Shown here one piece after another: positions 41,801 to 49,697 of a stretch of 64,000 bases of DNA. Position 1 is the stretch's first letter; the number at the start of each line of letters is the position of its first letter. The DNA is from Nonomuraea antri (GTDB lineage Bacteria > Actinomycetota > Actinomycetes > Streptosporangiales > Streptosporangiaceae). The translations under genes and the position numbers were made by a program. The stretch covers positions 1 through 64,000 of the forward strand of contig NZ_JABCPZ010000027.1 in assembly GCF_013283785.1 (NCBI RefSeq), written 5' to 3'. A model generated the notes under the pieces. That model searched no databases, was not told the DNA's origin, and saw nothing but the letters and a program-made list of their open reading frames with translations.

Positions 41801-42040
41801 GCCGGGCTCGGCGCCGGCCAGCGCCCTGCGCAGCTGCGAGACCCGTACGTACAGCGCGGACGTGGGATCGGCCGGCGCGGCCTCGCCCCACAGGTCCGAC
41901 ACCAGCCGGTCGGCCGACACCGGGCGTCCCTCGTGGACCAGCAGGTCGGCCAGCAGCGCCCGGACCTTACGCCCGGGGATCGTGACCGGCTCGCCCCGGT
42001 CCGTCCACACGGCCAGCGGCCCAAGCACCCCAAGTCGCAT
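38867..42040 (-). CDS. AfsR/SARP-type regulator with BTAD and NB-ARC domains
   Basis: A 1057-residue transcriptional activator. Residues 1-95 form an OmpR-like winged helix (VTIPGRKVRALLADLLVH, RVSQLRRAL), 100-245 a bacterial transcriptional activation domain, and then an NTPase with Walker A GPGGVGKTS at 296-304, and LLVLDNCEHV as Walker B near 369-378; the C-terminal 500 residues are helical, TPR-like. Such proteins switch on secondary metabolism or development in response to an unknown signal. It is read toward the DHFR-like gene and is divergent from a small exported protein at 42125. No biosynthetic gene cluster is adjacent. Confidence 0.9.
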   Translation of the reverse strand: MRLGVLGPLAVWTDRGEPVTIPGRKVRALLADLLVHEGRPVSADRLVSDLWGEAAPADPTSALYVRVSQLRRALAGAEPGDRELVASQPPGYVLRAGPDTLDAARFAELTGQAMAAGDARTRAGLLAEALGLWRGPALADFADEEFATAAVARWEEQRLAAVEAYAEARLDLGEHRELVGELGEQVAGHPYRERLRAAHMRALYRSGRAGEALDSFQELRRLLADELGLDPGPELAALHQAILAGDASESAPVAAPRPVKPTTNLPAPVTELIGRDHAVRRVRELLAAGRLVTLTGPGGVGKTSVAVEVARAVAEAYQEGAWLVDLTSWNGEGDPAELVLSVLSIPDPAGDSEPAGDRLAAALRDSRLLLVLDNCEHVIEPVAALIAALLAAAPGLRVLATSREPLRLRGEARWDLPPLDVPDTDDPDRLARSSAVRLFLARAGLAAEPEITAGVAEVCRRLDGIPLALELAATRVPALGVPELAARLRVPRDRFGLLGAGPRDAPDRQRTLAAVIDWSWRLLTEDERVVLRRLAVHAGGCTLEAAETVCAGDGVASAQVLDLLAGLVDRSLVVRADGPRFRLLESVSAYCLDRLRESGEEAALRRGHAAHYLALAERAEPRLRGPEQREWLRRLDAESANLRAALDTFRAEHAAEEALRLACALVWHWFLRGRLTEARRALATALAVPGPAPEALRARAEAWHTGLAIRQGAAGPERVADVLAEYEKTADPVDRARAEWFLAASVIEFGDAAATGKLLDRALDTFVAEGDRWGEAAALSTRAMLAHMRNDQEALEHDARRGAELFGELGDAWGVLQATDWLIGLADMTGDPAEAARQSEADLRIAEELGLWTDVAGRLSWLGWISMQTGAHERACEYAEQARRLAAEQGQRSVEVFAAIALAFAARRAGRFELAGERLRWLLETARRQQTDDAHPPYLTMVLTELGLLAWRRGDFDEALARQREAAAIYREQGLTQGVAWALAGLAAALAGQGRHEVAARLLGAAESAHGSLSASDRDELSAITAAVRAAAGPGFTERFASGAGLTLDQAWSLLDD

Positions 42041-42124
42041 CGCCCCAGGCTACGGGAAACCGCTGTTCATCAGGGCATCGAGAACCAAGCCCGGCAAAAC
42101 GGCATCCAACCCTTCGTGATCAGC

Positions 42125-42724
42125 ATGACGCTCTCCCTGCTGCTGGCCCTGTCTCCGGCGGCTGTCACCGAGATCCCGAAGAACTTCCTGCTCACCGAGC
42201 CGGCCGCGCGCAAGAAGATGGACCCGGAGATGGCCTACGAGCAGGGCTACGAGATCAGCGACAAGCTCACCAGACCCCTGGAGCTGAACCCGTGCGGGCA
42301 CCGGCGCGCGGCCGACCGCGGCCGGGTCGCGGCCCGTACGATCACGCTCTGGACCAGCGCACCCAGCGGCTCCGCCGAACAGCTCATCGTCTACCGAAGC
42401 CCGCGCGCCGCCCACGCCGCGCTCGGGCGGCTGCGCGCGGAGGTCAAGCGGTGCGCGCGCACGGGCGACCCGGACTCGCCCCAGCTCAAGATCGAGTGGC
42501 GGACGAGCAAGGTCAAGGTCGGGGACGAATCCGTCGGCATGGGCTACCGGACCTGGCAGGACGGCAGCGTGAACCAGACCATCACCGGCGTCGTCGCCCG
42601 CCGGGGCAGCGCGTTGATGATCTACACCACCACCGAGGGCGACTACGACCCGGGCCGGCTCACCAAGGACGCCAGGAAGATGGCGGCCAAGGTGTGCCGG
42701 CTGCCCGGCGTCTGCCGTCCGTAG
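42125..42724 (+). CDS. Exported protein, PknH-like sensor-domain type
   Basis: A 199-residue protein with a short N-terminal hydrophobic segment (TLSLLLALSPAAV) followed by a globular domain with two widely spaced Cys (PCGH, RCAR, CRLPGVC near the end). The order of elements, TLWTSAPSGSAEQLIVYRS then a helix and VKVGDESVGMGYRT, recalls the extracellular sensor domain of mycobacterial PknH-like proteins; the match is by impression only. The start may instead be GTG 42116. It lies between the divergent SARP gene and the ECF sigma factor operon and may be co-regulated with either. Confidence 0.6.
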   Translation: MTLSLLLALSPAAVTEIPKNFLLTEPAARKKMDPEMAYEQGYEISDKLTRPLELNPCGHRRAADRGRVAARTITLWTSAPSGSAEQLIVYRSPRAAHAALGRLRAEVKRCARTGDPDSPQLKIEWRTSKVKVGDESVGMGYRTWQDGSVNQTITGVVARRGSALMIYTTTEGDYDPGRLTKDARKMAAKVCRLPGVCRP

Positions 42725-42737
42725 AGGGGCGGGAAAA

Positions 42738-42794
42738 GGATGCAACCAGGAAGCGGGCTGCGGGAGAGAGGAGTACGTCAAGCACCCTGCATCC
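42738..42794. promoter_or_regulatory. Region with GGATGCA/TGCATCC inverted repeat before the ECF sigma gene
   Basis: Perfect 7-bp arms are separated by 43 bases in front of the sigma-factor leader ORF. The left arm is part of GGATGCAACC, which looks like an ECF-type -35 element, and CGTC occurs further right, but their spacing (28 bases) is too long for a standard ECF promoter. Autoregulation by the sigma factor is possible but not shown. Confidence 0.3.
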
Positions 42795-42807
42795 GGAGGA
42801 ACCGACC

Positions 42808-42849
42808 ATGAAGCGCCACACCGCCCCCCGGCCACGGCCGGAGTGGTGA
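42808..42849 (+). CDS. 13-residue leader ORF coupled to the ECF sigma gene
   Basis: ATG AAG starts a 13-codon ORF with an ideal GGAGGA ribosome-binding site nine bases upstream, which the sigma gene itself lacks. Its TGA stop overlaps the GTG start of the sigma gene (GTGGTGA). The arrangement indicates that the sigma factor is translated by coupling to this leader. The peptide is rich in Pro, Arg and His. Confidence 0.6.
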   Translation: MKRHTAPRPRPEW

Positions 42850-43424
42850 GTCGGCCCGCCGAGCGGCCTGCTGAACGGCTCGACGACGCGGAGATCGTCG
42901 CCGCCTCCTGGGACGACCCCGAGGCGTTCGGCGAGCTGTTCCGCCGCCACGCGCCGCGCCTGCACGCCTACGTCAAGCGCCGTCTGGGCGTCACGTTGGC
43001 CGACGACGTCGTGGCCGAGACGTTCGCCACCGCGTTCAGGCGACGCGACCGGTTCGACGGCCGCGCGGAGTTCGCCGCCTGGCTGTGGGGCATCGCGAGC
43101 AACCTGATCGCCAGGCACCACCGCCAGGAGACCCGCATGTTCAGGGCGTTCGCCAGGACCGGCGTGGACCCGGCCGAGGACGGCGTCGCCGAGCGGGTCA
43201 GCGACCGCGTGCTCGCCGCGGCGCACGGCCCGCGCCTGGCCAAGGCCCTGGCCTCGCTGAGCGCGCAGGACCGCGGCGCCATCCTGCTGCTGGCCTGGGG
43301 CGAGCTGTCGTACGCCGAGATCGCGGCGGTGCTGGAACTGCCGCTCGGCACCGTCAAGGCCAAGATCCACCGGACTCGGACGAAGCTCCGCAAGGCCCTT
43401 CCGCGGGAGGACAACGATGGATGA
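42846..43424 (+). CDS. ECF RNA polymerase sigma factor
   Basis: A 192-residue sigma-70 family factor. Region 2 has EAFGELFRRHAPRLHAYV and the DDVVAETFATAFRR core-binding and -10 recognition part with LWGIASNLIARHHR; region 4 has SAQDRGAILLLAWGELSYAE followed by LPLGTVKAKIHRTRTKLR for -35 recognition. Start is GTG 42846, or GTG 42843 just before. It is translated from a coupled leader and overlaps the following gene by 8 bases. It belongs to the ECF type paired with CU044_5270 proteins instead of a classic anti-sigma factor with a zinc motif. Confidence 0.9.
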   Translation: MSRPAERPAERLDDAEIVAASWDDPEAFGELFRRHAPRLHAYVKRRLGVTLADDVVAETFATAFRRRDRFDGRAEFAAWLWGIASNLIARHHRQETRMFRAFARTGVDPAEDGVAERVSDRVLAAAHGPRLAKALASLSAQDRGAILLLAWGELSYAEIAAVLELPLGTVKAKIHRTRTKLRKALPREDNDG

Positions 43425-44637
43425 ACTGGACGCGCTGCGCCGCATGCGGACGTCGTCGGCCCGCGAGGAGACCCCGGACCTGCTGGCCCGGCGCATCGAC
43501 TGGCGCTCCGCCACTCGGCCGCGCCCCCGCCCCAGCCCCCGCCGCAGCCTCAGGCTCAGCCTCAGGCTCCCGGCGATCGGCCTGGTGGCGACGGCCGCCG
43601 TGGTCGCGGCGGCCGCGATCGCCGTCTCCCTGCCGCAGGACCGCCCGGATCGGCCGGGCCGGCCGGGAGGCGGCGGGAAGCCGTACGAGCCGGGCAACGT
43701 GCTGCTGGTCGCCGCGAGCAACGTGCGGACGGCGGCGACCGGCGCGTACTGGTACACCACGCGCGTCGCGGGCAAGGTCTACGCGGTCGGCCAGAACCGG
43801 GCGACCCACTACAAGGTCGAATCGCGGATGCGCTACCACCAGTGGACCGAGCGCGACGGGCGTGCGTGCTCCGCCGCCCAGGATCTGCCCGCCCGCCCGT
43901 GGAGCGACCGCGACCGCGCGAGATGGCGGCAGGCGGGAGCCCCCATGAAGGTGCGGGTCCCGACGCCCGAGGGTCCTGGCACGGTGTTCATGGACGCCCC
44001 GGACCGGCGGCTCACCTGCCGTAACACCGGTGACCAGCGCTTCTACGGCATGACACCGGAGCGGATCGCGGCGCTGCCGACCGATCCCGAGCGGCTGAAG
44101 GACGCCCTGCTGGACCTCGAAGGCGACTGGGCGGCCTACGCGCCCAAGGTGAGCGAGCGGCCGATCCGGTCGCTGCGCGGCGCCGAGCAGGTGCGAGCGC
44201 TCAGCGACGTGGCCGGGACCCTGCTGTCCACCGCCCCCACGCCGCCGGCGGTGCGGGCGGCCGCGTTCCGGATGCTCGCCGCGCTGCCCGGCGTCACGGC
44301 CGGCGGCGCCACGACCGACCCGCTCGGCCGATCAGGCGTGGTGATCTCGCTGCCGCTGGAGACGACGCTGCCGCTCGGCCTGTTCACCGCGCCGAAGCAG
44401 CTCGGCACCTACCGGCGTCAGTGGATCGTCGACCCGGCCAAGGGCACGCTGCTGGCCATCCGGGACCTGATGGCGACGCCGCCGCGCGGCTCACGCGAGC
44501 TACCGCCGGGGGACGACGGCAGGCCGCGCCGCCTGACGCCCGCCGGTCAGCCCGACCGCTTCCACCGGCCGGGCGAGGTCTCGGAGTACGAGACGTACGA
44601 GATCGCGGAGTGGACGGACACGCCCCCGCCGCGCTGA
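43417..44637 (+). CDS. CU044_5270-family membrane protein, likely anti-sigma partner
   Basis: A 406-residue protein with a cytoplasmic N-terminus that starts MDELDALRRMR, an Arg-rich segment, one transmembrane helix at about residues 52-70 (PAIGLVATAAVVAAAAIAV) and a large extracytoplasmic domain. It has the family pattern of an N-terminal short helix followed by MTPERIAALPTDPE and a C-terminal AEWTDT. Overlap with the sigma gene indicates coupled expression and supports a role in holding or releasing the sigma factor. The short cytoplasmic part would be the sigma-binding piece; this is inferred. Confidence 0.85.
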   Translation: MDELDALRRMRTSSAREETPDLLARRIDWRSATRPRPRPSPRRSLRLSLRLPAIGLVATAAVVAAAAIAVSLPQDRPDRPGRPGGGGKPYEPGNVLLVAASNVRTAATGAYWYTTRVAGKVYAVGQNRATHYKVESRMRYHQWTERDGRACSAAQDLPARPWSDRDRARWRQAGAPMKVRVPTPEGPGTVFMDAPDRRLTCRNTGDQRFYGMTPERIAALPTDPERLKDALLDLEGDWAAYAPKVSERPIRSLRGAEQVRALSDVAGTLLSTAPTPPAVRAAAFRMLAALPGVTAGGATTDPLGRSGVVISLPLETTLPLGLFTAPKQLGTYRRQWIVDPAKGTLLAIRDLMATPPRGSRELPPGDDGRPRRLTPAGQPDRFHRPGEVSEYETYEIAEWTDTPPPR

Positions 44638-44656
44638 CACCCGACGCGCGCCGCAC

Positions 44657-44697
44657 CGCTCCGCCCAGGCGATCAGCCCCGAGACCTGGGCGGAGCG
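44657..44697 (+). terminator. Hairpin terminator after the ECF sigma operon
   Basis: CGCTCCGCCCAGG and CCTGGGCGGAGCG are perfect 13-bp arms around a 15-base loop, beginning 20 bases after the CU044_5270 stop. It probably ends the sigma operon before the DUF4262 gene. Confidence 0.8.
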
Positions 44698-44729
44698 CGC
44701 CTGTCCGGCATCTGCCGTAATCTCGCGCC

Positions 44730-45244
44730 ATGCCGATCGACTACCCCGACTGCCGGTGCGTCCTCTGCCACGACTACGGCGACCGGGACGAACTGGACCT
44801 CATGGACCGGCACACCATCGAACACGTCCAGACGCGCGGCTGGAGCGTGAAGATGATCCCCGCCGACGACGAAGGCCCGGCCTTCGCCTACACCGTCGGC
44901 CTCTGGCACACCCACCGCTCCCCCGAGCTGGCCATGTTCGGCCTGGACGTGCACCTCATGCACACGCTGCTGAACGACCTGGCCGACCAGATCCCGGCCG
45001 GCCGGTGGCGGCCGGGCAGCAGCGGGACGACCTGCTCGACCGGCATCCCGTGGTGCTCAAACAGGTCGACCTCCGCTGGTACCGCGAGTTCTTCGGCCGG
45101 GCGATCTCGTTCTACCGGCGTCCGCCGTTCCCGGTGCTGGAGGTCGTCTGGCCCGACCCGGAAGGCCGGTTCCCCTGGGACCCCGATTTCGACGAGAAGT
45201 ACCGTGAGCTTCAGCCGCGGCTGTGGCTCAAGCCGGAAGCCTGA
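44730..45244 (+). pseudogene. DUF4262 gene with a frameshift
   Basis: The first half, from ATG 44730 to about 45012, encodes the N-terminus of a DUF4262 protein (CRCVLCHDYG, VKMIPADDEGPAFAYTVGLW, ELAMFGLDVHLMH). At about 45008-45018 the coding continues in another frame with the C-terminal half (LRWYREFFGRAISFYRR, PVLEVVWPDPEGRFPWDP), ending at TGA 45242-45244. The change from frame 0 to frame 2 is what a one-base loss in the GC-rich GGCGGCCGGGCAG would produce. It may be a true inactivating mutation, a sequencing error or, less likely, programmed -1 frameshifting. Joined, the protein would be about 171 residues, near the normal family size. Confidence 0.85.
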
Positions 45245-45429
45245 CCGAATCGTATGGGTCTTGAGATATGGGATGAGATCCCGGATCGCTGCTTTCGCCC
45301 CCCGCAGTCGCCCTATGATGACCACGATCCAGCTACCTCACGTCAGGAGCCTGGCGAATGAAGGGTTGGGAACTCACGGGGAGTGGGCGAGAGCCGTTCC
45401 GGCACTCACCCGTTCAGCCCCCGAGTACG

Positions 45430-45756
45430 TCAGCAGTACTTCGCCTTGCGAATCGTCGACCCGGGAACCCCGCCGGTGGCGTGGATCCGCGCGGTCTGGG
45501 CGCGCTTGATGGTCACGCACGACGGGTCGAGCGCCCGCGAGACATCGAGGGTCACCTTCCGCGCCGGCCCGCAGTTGAGCACGTCGGCCCACAGGTTGGG
45601 CCAGCTGTTGTCCTTCCTCTTGATGAACAGGCCGTCGGTGTTGCCGTAGCAGGGGGCGCCGCCCGGGTCCGCAGAGGCGGTGGAGGCGGTCAGGCCGAGC
45701 CCGGCCACCGTCACGAGGCCGGCCACCAGCAGGGTGGTCGCACGTTTGATCGACAT
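45430..45756 (-). CDS. Small secreted four-cysteine protein, tendamistat-like spacing
   Basis: A 108-residue precursor with a clear Sec signal (KRATTLLVAGLVTVAGLGL, cleavage after ASTASA near residue 29) and a mature part of about 79 residues with exactly four Cys. The spacing between Cys 2 and 3 is 18 and between Cys 3 and 4 is 28, the same as in the alpha-amylase inhibitor tendamistat; the first pair is wider (26 against 16) and the inhibitory WRY is absent. The start is ATG 45756, supported by GGGAAGGA upstream. It may be a small beta-sheet inhibitor or binding protein. The next gene to the right, divergent from it, is a SARP regulator. Confidence 0.75.
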   Translation of the reverse strand: MSIKRATTLLVAGLVTVAGLGLTASTASADPGGAPCYGNTDGLFIKRKDNSWPNLWADVLNCGPARKVTLDVSRALDPSCVTIKRAQTARIHATGGVPGSTIRKAKYC

Positions 45757-45860
45757 GGGCGTCCTTCCCATCGGGGTCACGCGGAGGTCGTCGTGCGCGC
45801 TCAGCATCGCAAGCGGGAGATGCAGGGCGGCTGCAGGAAATCTGCGGCCAGGGCGCGCCC

Positions 45861-48614
45861 TTGATCGAATTCCGGCTTCTCGGCGCGGTGGAGATCTCCG
45901 CCGCCGGCCGCCGCATCCCCGTGGGATCGCGCAAGGAACGCCTCGTGCTCGCGGCGCTGCTGCTGGAGGCCAACCGCTGGGTTCCGGTCGACCGACTGGT
46001 CGAGCTGGCCTGGTCGGACGAGGCCCCGGACACCGCCGTGCGCACCGTCCAGTCGCTGATCTCCCGGCTGCGCGCCCGGTTACGCGCGCTCGACCCGGCG
46101 CTCACCATCGAGCGTGAAGGGGTGTGCTACCGCCTGACGGTGGATCCGAACGACGTCGACGTGCACCGCTTTCGCGGCCTGCTCGCCCGGGCCCGAGAGG
46201 CCGACGACGAGACGGCGTCCGGCCTGTACGCCGAAGCGCTCGGCCTGTGGCGCGGCGACGGGCTCACCTCCGAGATCGCGGCCGCGCACCTGCGTCAGGA
46301 ACTGGCCGAGCTGCGGCTGCGCGCGATCGAGGACCAGATGGACACCGAGCTGCGCCTCGGCAGGCACCGCGCGGTGATCGGCGAGCTCTCCGCCCTGGCC
46401 TCGGAGCATCCGTACCGGCAGCGGATCACCGGTCAGCTCATGCTCGCGCTCCACCGCGACGGCAGGAGCGACGAGGCGCTGGAGACGTACCGGCGGATGA
46501 AGGACAGGCTGGCCGACAAGGCAGGCCTCGACCCGGCGGACGAGCTGGTCAAGCTGGAACTGGCGATTCTCCGCTCGGACCCCTCGCTCGCCACCCGCCG
46601 GGCCGAGACCGTCGCGTTCCCGCCGCCGATGCAACTGCCCGCCGACGTCACCTCCTTCTCCGGACGCGAGGAGCACCTGGCCCGCCTCGACGACCTCCTG
46701 CCCGGCGACGACGCGCCGCCCGCCGTCACCATCGTGGCCATCGCGGGCACGGCCGGGATCGGCAAGACGGCGCTGGCCGTGCACTGGGCGCACCGGGTGC
46801 GCGACCGGTTCCCCGACGGCCAGCTCTACGTCAACCTGCGCGGATACGGCCCCGCGCACGCGGTGAAAGCCTCCGACGTGCTGCGCGGGTTCCTCGACGC
46901 GCTGCGCGTCCCTGCGGAGCGGATCCCGGCCGACGCCGACCAGGCGGCCGCGCGGTTCAGGAGCGTGATCGCTGGCCGGCGGATGCTGATCCTGCTGGAC
47001 AACGCGCGCGACGCCGAGCAGGTGCGGCCGCTGCTGCCCGGCGGCGGGAGATGCCTGGTCGTGGTCACGAGCCGACGCCGCCTGTCCGGACTGGTCGCCG
47101 CCGAGGGCGCGCATCCGCTGCGTCTCAACCTGTTCAACACCGGCGAGGCGTACGAGCTGCTGGCCCGCCGCATCGACCGGGCCCGCCTGGACGCCGACCC
47201 CGCCGCGGTCGAATCGCTCATCACCGCCTGCGGACGGCTGCCCCTCGCCCTGGCCATCGCCGCGGCACGCAGCGCCGTGCAGCACGACTTCCCGCTCAGG
47301 ACCATCGCCGACCAGCTGACCGGCGACCTGACCGCGTTCGACTGCGGCGACCCGGCGACCTGCCTGAGAACCGTGTTCTCCTGGTCCTACCGCGCGCTGA
47401 GCGAACCGGCCGCGTGGTTGTTCCGCGTGCTCAGCCTGCATCCCGGCGCCGACTTCAGCCCCGCGGCCGCCGCGTCGCTGAGCGGCGCCGGCCTCCAGGA
47501 CACGCGGGCGCACTTGGCCGAGCTGTCCGACATGCATCTGGTGGACGAGCACCGTCCCGGCCACTTCGCCTTCCACGACCTCCTGCGCACGTACGCCACG
47601 GAACTGACCGAGAGCACCGACGACGAGGCCGACCGGCGGGCCGCCGTGCACCGGGTGCTCGACCACTACCTGCACAGCGCGCACGCCGCCGCCCAGCTCC
47701 TGAGCCCGCACCGCGACCCCATCGGCCTCTCCCCCGCCGTCGCGGGCGTGCGCACGGAACCGCTCACCGGCCACGACGACGCACTCGACTGGTTCACCAC
47801 CCAGCACGCCGCCCTGCTCGCGGCCGTCCAGCAGGCCGCCGAGCTCACCCTGGACGCGCACGTCTGGCAACTGGCCTGGAGCCTGGCCGACTACCTGGAC
47901 CGCCAGGGCCACTGGATGGACCAGATCGCCTGCCAGCGCCAGGCCATCGAGGCCGCGGCCCGCGCCGGCCACCCGTCGGGTCAGGCCGCGGCCTACCGGA
48001 ACCTCGCCCGCGCCCACATGCGGCTCACCAAGTACGAGGACGCCCACGACCACTACTCCTCCGCCCTCGCCATCTACACGGCCGCGGACGACACGGTCGG
48101 TCAGGCGCACACGTACGGCAACCTGTCGGCCGTACGCGTGCTGCAGGAGCACCACCGCAGCGCGCTCCACTACGCGCGCCAGTCCTTCCTGCTCTTCGAA
48201 CAGGCCGGCCACCGCGCGGGAATGGCCAGGGCACTGAACGCGATCGGCTGGTACCAGCTGCTCCTGCACGACTACGACCAGGCCGTGGAAAGCTGCACCC
48301 GAGCCCTCGACCTGCACACCGAGATCGACGACCGGCACGGCCTGGCCAACACGTACAACAGCCTCGGACTCGCGCACCGCAACCTGGGCGAGCACGCGGA
48401 GGCGACGGCCTGCTACCAGCGCTCAGTGGACCTCTACCGGTCGCTCGGCGACCGCTACAACGAAGCCGACACCCTCACCCACCAGGGCGAGAATCTTCTG
48501 GAGTCGGGCGACCACGACGGGGCGCACCGCCTCTGGCACAACGCCCTGCGCATCCTGGACGACCTCGGCCACCCCGACGCCGCCAAACTCCGCGACCGCA
48601 TCACCCAGGCATGA
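45861..48614 (+). CDS. AfsR/SARP-type regulator with NB-ARC and TPR domains
   Basis: A 917-residue regulator. An OmpR-like winged helix (residues 1-95) and BTAD (100-245) are followed by an NTPase domain with Walker A GTAGIGKTA at 296-304 and MLILLDNARDA as Walker B, then a winged-helix region and at least five TPR units toward the C-terminus (AYRNLARAHMRL, TYGNLSAVRVL, NAIGWYQLLL, TYNSLGLAHRNLGEH). It starts at TTG 45861; I see no better start. It differs from the SARP at 38867 in having clear TPRs. Its targets are unknown; the divergent secreted four-cysteine gene is the nearest candidate. Confidence 0.88.
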   Translation: MIEFRLLGAVEISAAGRRIPVGSRKERLVLAALLLEANRWVPVDRLVELAWSDEAPDTAVRTVQSLISRLRARLRALDPALTIEREGVCYRLTVDPNDVDVHRFRGLLARAREADDETASGLYAEALGLWRGDGLTSEIAAAHLRQELAELRLRAIEDQMDTELRLGRHRAVIGELSALASEHPYRQRITGQLMLALHRDGRSDEALETYRRMKDRLADKAGLDPADELVKLELAILRSDPSLATRRAETVAFPPPMQLPADVTSFSGREEHLARLDDLLPGDDAPPAVTIVAIAGTAGIGKTALAVHWAHRVRDRFPDGQLYVNLRGYGPAHAVKASDVLRGFLDALRVPAERIPADADQAAARFRSVIAGRRMLILLDNARDAEQVRPLLPGGGRCLVVVTSRRRLSGLVAAEGAHPLRLNLFNTGEAYELLARRIDRARLDADPAAVESLITACGRLPLALAIAAARSAVQHDFPLRTIADQLTGDLTAFDCGDPATCLRTVFSWSYRALSEPAAWLFRVLSLHPGADFSPAAAASLSGAGLQDTRAHLAELSDMHLVDEHRPGHFAFHDLLRTYATELTESTDDEADRRAAVHRVLDHYLHSAHAAAQLLSPHRDPIGLSPAVAGVRTEPLTGHDDALDWFTTQHAALLAAVQQAAELTLDAHVWQLAWSLADYLDRQGHWMDQIACQRQAIEAAARAGHPSGQAAAYRNLARAHMRLTKYEDAHDHYSSALAIYTAADDTVGQAHTYGNLSAVRVLQEHHRSALHYARQSFLLFEQAGHRAGMARALNAIGWYQLLLHDYDQAVESCTRALDLHTEIDDRHGLANTYNSLGLAHRNLGEHAEATACYQRSVDLYRSLGDRYNEADTLTHQGENLLESGDHDGAHRLWHNALRILDDLGHPDAAKLRDRITQA

Positions 48615-48626
48615 CACCACGGCCGG

Positions 48627-49034
48627 CTACCAGCCCTCAGGCAGCTCCTCCGGCCGCCGGGCCCACCACCACCGGGTCTCCCTGCCCTCCGCGACCGGCC
48701 GCCAGTACCGGGCCAGCTCGGCCCCGCCGTCCTCCCTCGTCACCGCGCGAAAACGCGCGTCCAGACGCTCCAGAGCGCCGGCGAACTTGTCACGAACCGT
48801 CCCCCGAAGCGCCTCGCCGTACTCGTCCAGGCCATCTCGCACCGTCAGGTCATTGATGTACTCGTAGACCAGGTAGCGGTACGGCCACCCCTCCTCCATG
48901 TCGCGGATCAGGACCTCCCACATCCTGAGCGAATGAAGGACGCCGTAGACCGGTTCCTGGATCCGTCCGGCGTCTTCGGGCGCCACGCGTCCCCTCTCCA
49001 CGGCGAGGCGCTCCAGGTCGAGAACCCGGATCAC
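48627..49034 (-). CDS. Hypothetical protein, start uncertain
   Basis: From GTG 49034 it encodes 135 residues, mostly helical, with aromatic-rich YRYLVYEYINDL and a C-terminal WWWARRPEELPEGW. I do not recognise the family. The same reading frame is open upstream for a further 29 codons, back to the stop codon of the neighbouring gene at 49122, and contains no ATG, GTG or TTG. The extension (EREIEADVLAGGLTPGERQ) looks protein-like, so either an unusual start codon is used or the N-terminus has been lost. Confidence 0.55.
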   Translation of the reverse strand: MIRVLDLERLAVERGRVAPEDAGRIQEPVYGVLHSLRMWEVLIRDMEEGWPYRYLVYEYINDLTVRDGLDEYGEALRGTVRDKFAGALERLDARFRAVTREDGGAELARYWRPVAEGRETRWWWARRPEELPEGW

Positions 49035-49121
49035 CTGACGTTCCCCGGGAGTGAGGCCTCCGGCCAGAACGTCCGCCTCGATCTCACGCTCACTGTGGCT
49101 GATGGCTGATCCCCTCTGCCG

Positions 49122-49697
49122 CTACATCCCGGACGGGTGCGAGGACAGCCAGTCCGCGTAGCGGCTCTTCAAGACGTCACGGTCGTGGGAGGTGGCGGCG
49201 ATGACGTCGGCCCCGCCGTCGTAGGGGCCATAGAGCCACCGGAGATCCAAGGGGGCGATGATCACGTCGATCAGCTCCTCGTCCGCCGCGGCCCGCAGCA
49301 GCGGGTCCAGCGTCTGCCGGTCGAAGGAGATCATGGTCACGCAGATCCTCGCCGGGACGACGAATGGCGAGTCGTCGTCAGGCTCGATCGTCAGCCATGG
49401 CACGGCGCCCGGATGACGCGGATCGGGCGAGATCCTCCCCTTCTCGTCCTCGAAGTAGACGGCCATCACATAGAGCCGTTCCTGCGCCCCGAGATCGGTG
49501 AGCACCCGGCGATGACGATCAAGGATGATCTCGTACTCGTCCTCGGTCCCGGCGTATCGCTTGGACCCGGGAAGGCTGTGAAAGCGGACCCAGCGGTCGG
49601 CATGCCGGCCGCGCAGTTGATAGGTGATCGGGGTTCCGCCCCACCGCGTCCGCCACGCAGTGGTGAGCGACAACACCTCGTCGTCCGTCACGATCAT
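49122..49697 (-). CDS. DUF3885-like hypothetical protein
   Basis: A 191-residue cytosolic protein, starting at 49697. The C-terminal part, LDLRWLYGPYDGGADVIAAT followed by a helix with LKSRYADWLSSHP, resembles DUF3885, a domain of unknown function frequent in Gram-positive bacteria and sometimes linked to toxin-immunity loci. The N-terminal part has TTAWRTRWGGTPITYQLR. No toxin gene is seen nearby. Its stop is followed in frame by the start-poor ORF at 48627. Confidence 0.65.
   Translation of the reverse strand: MIVTDDEVLSLTTAWRTRWGGTPITYQLRGRHADRWVRFHSLPGSKRYAGTEDEYEIILDRHRRVLTDLGAQERLYVMAVYFEDEKGRISPDPRHPGAVPWLTIEPDDDSPFVVPARICVTMISFDRQTLDPLLRAAADEELIDVIIAPLDLRWLYGPYDGGADVIAATSHDRDVLKSRYADWLSSHPSGM

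Noticed and set aside
38867..48614. A biosynthetic gene cluster controlled by the two SARP regulators
   Set aside because: No polyketide synthase, peptide synthetase, terpene cyclase or RiPP gene was recognised near either regulator, so I do not propose a cluster.
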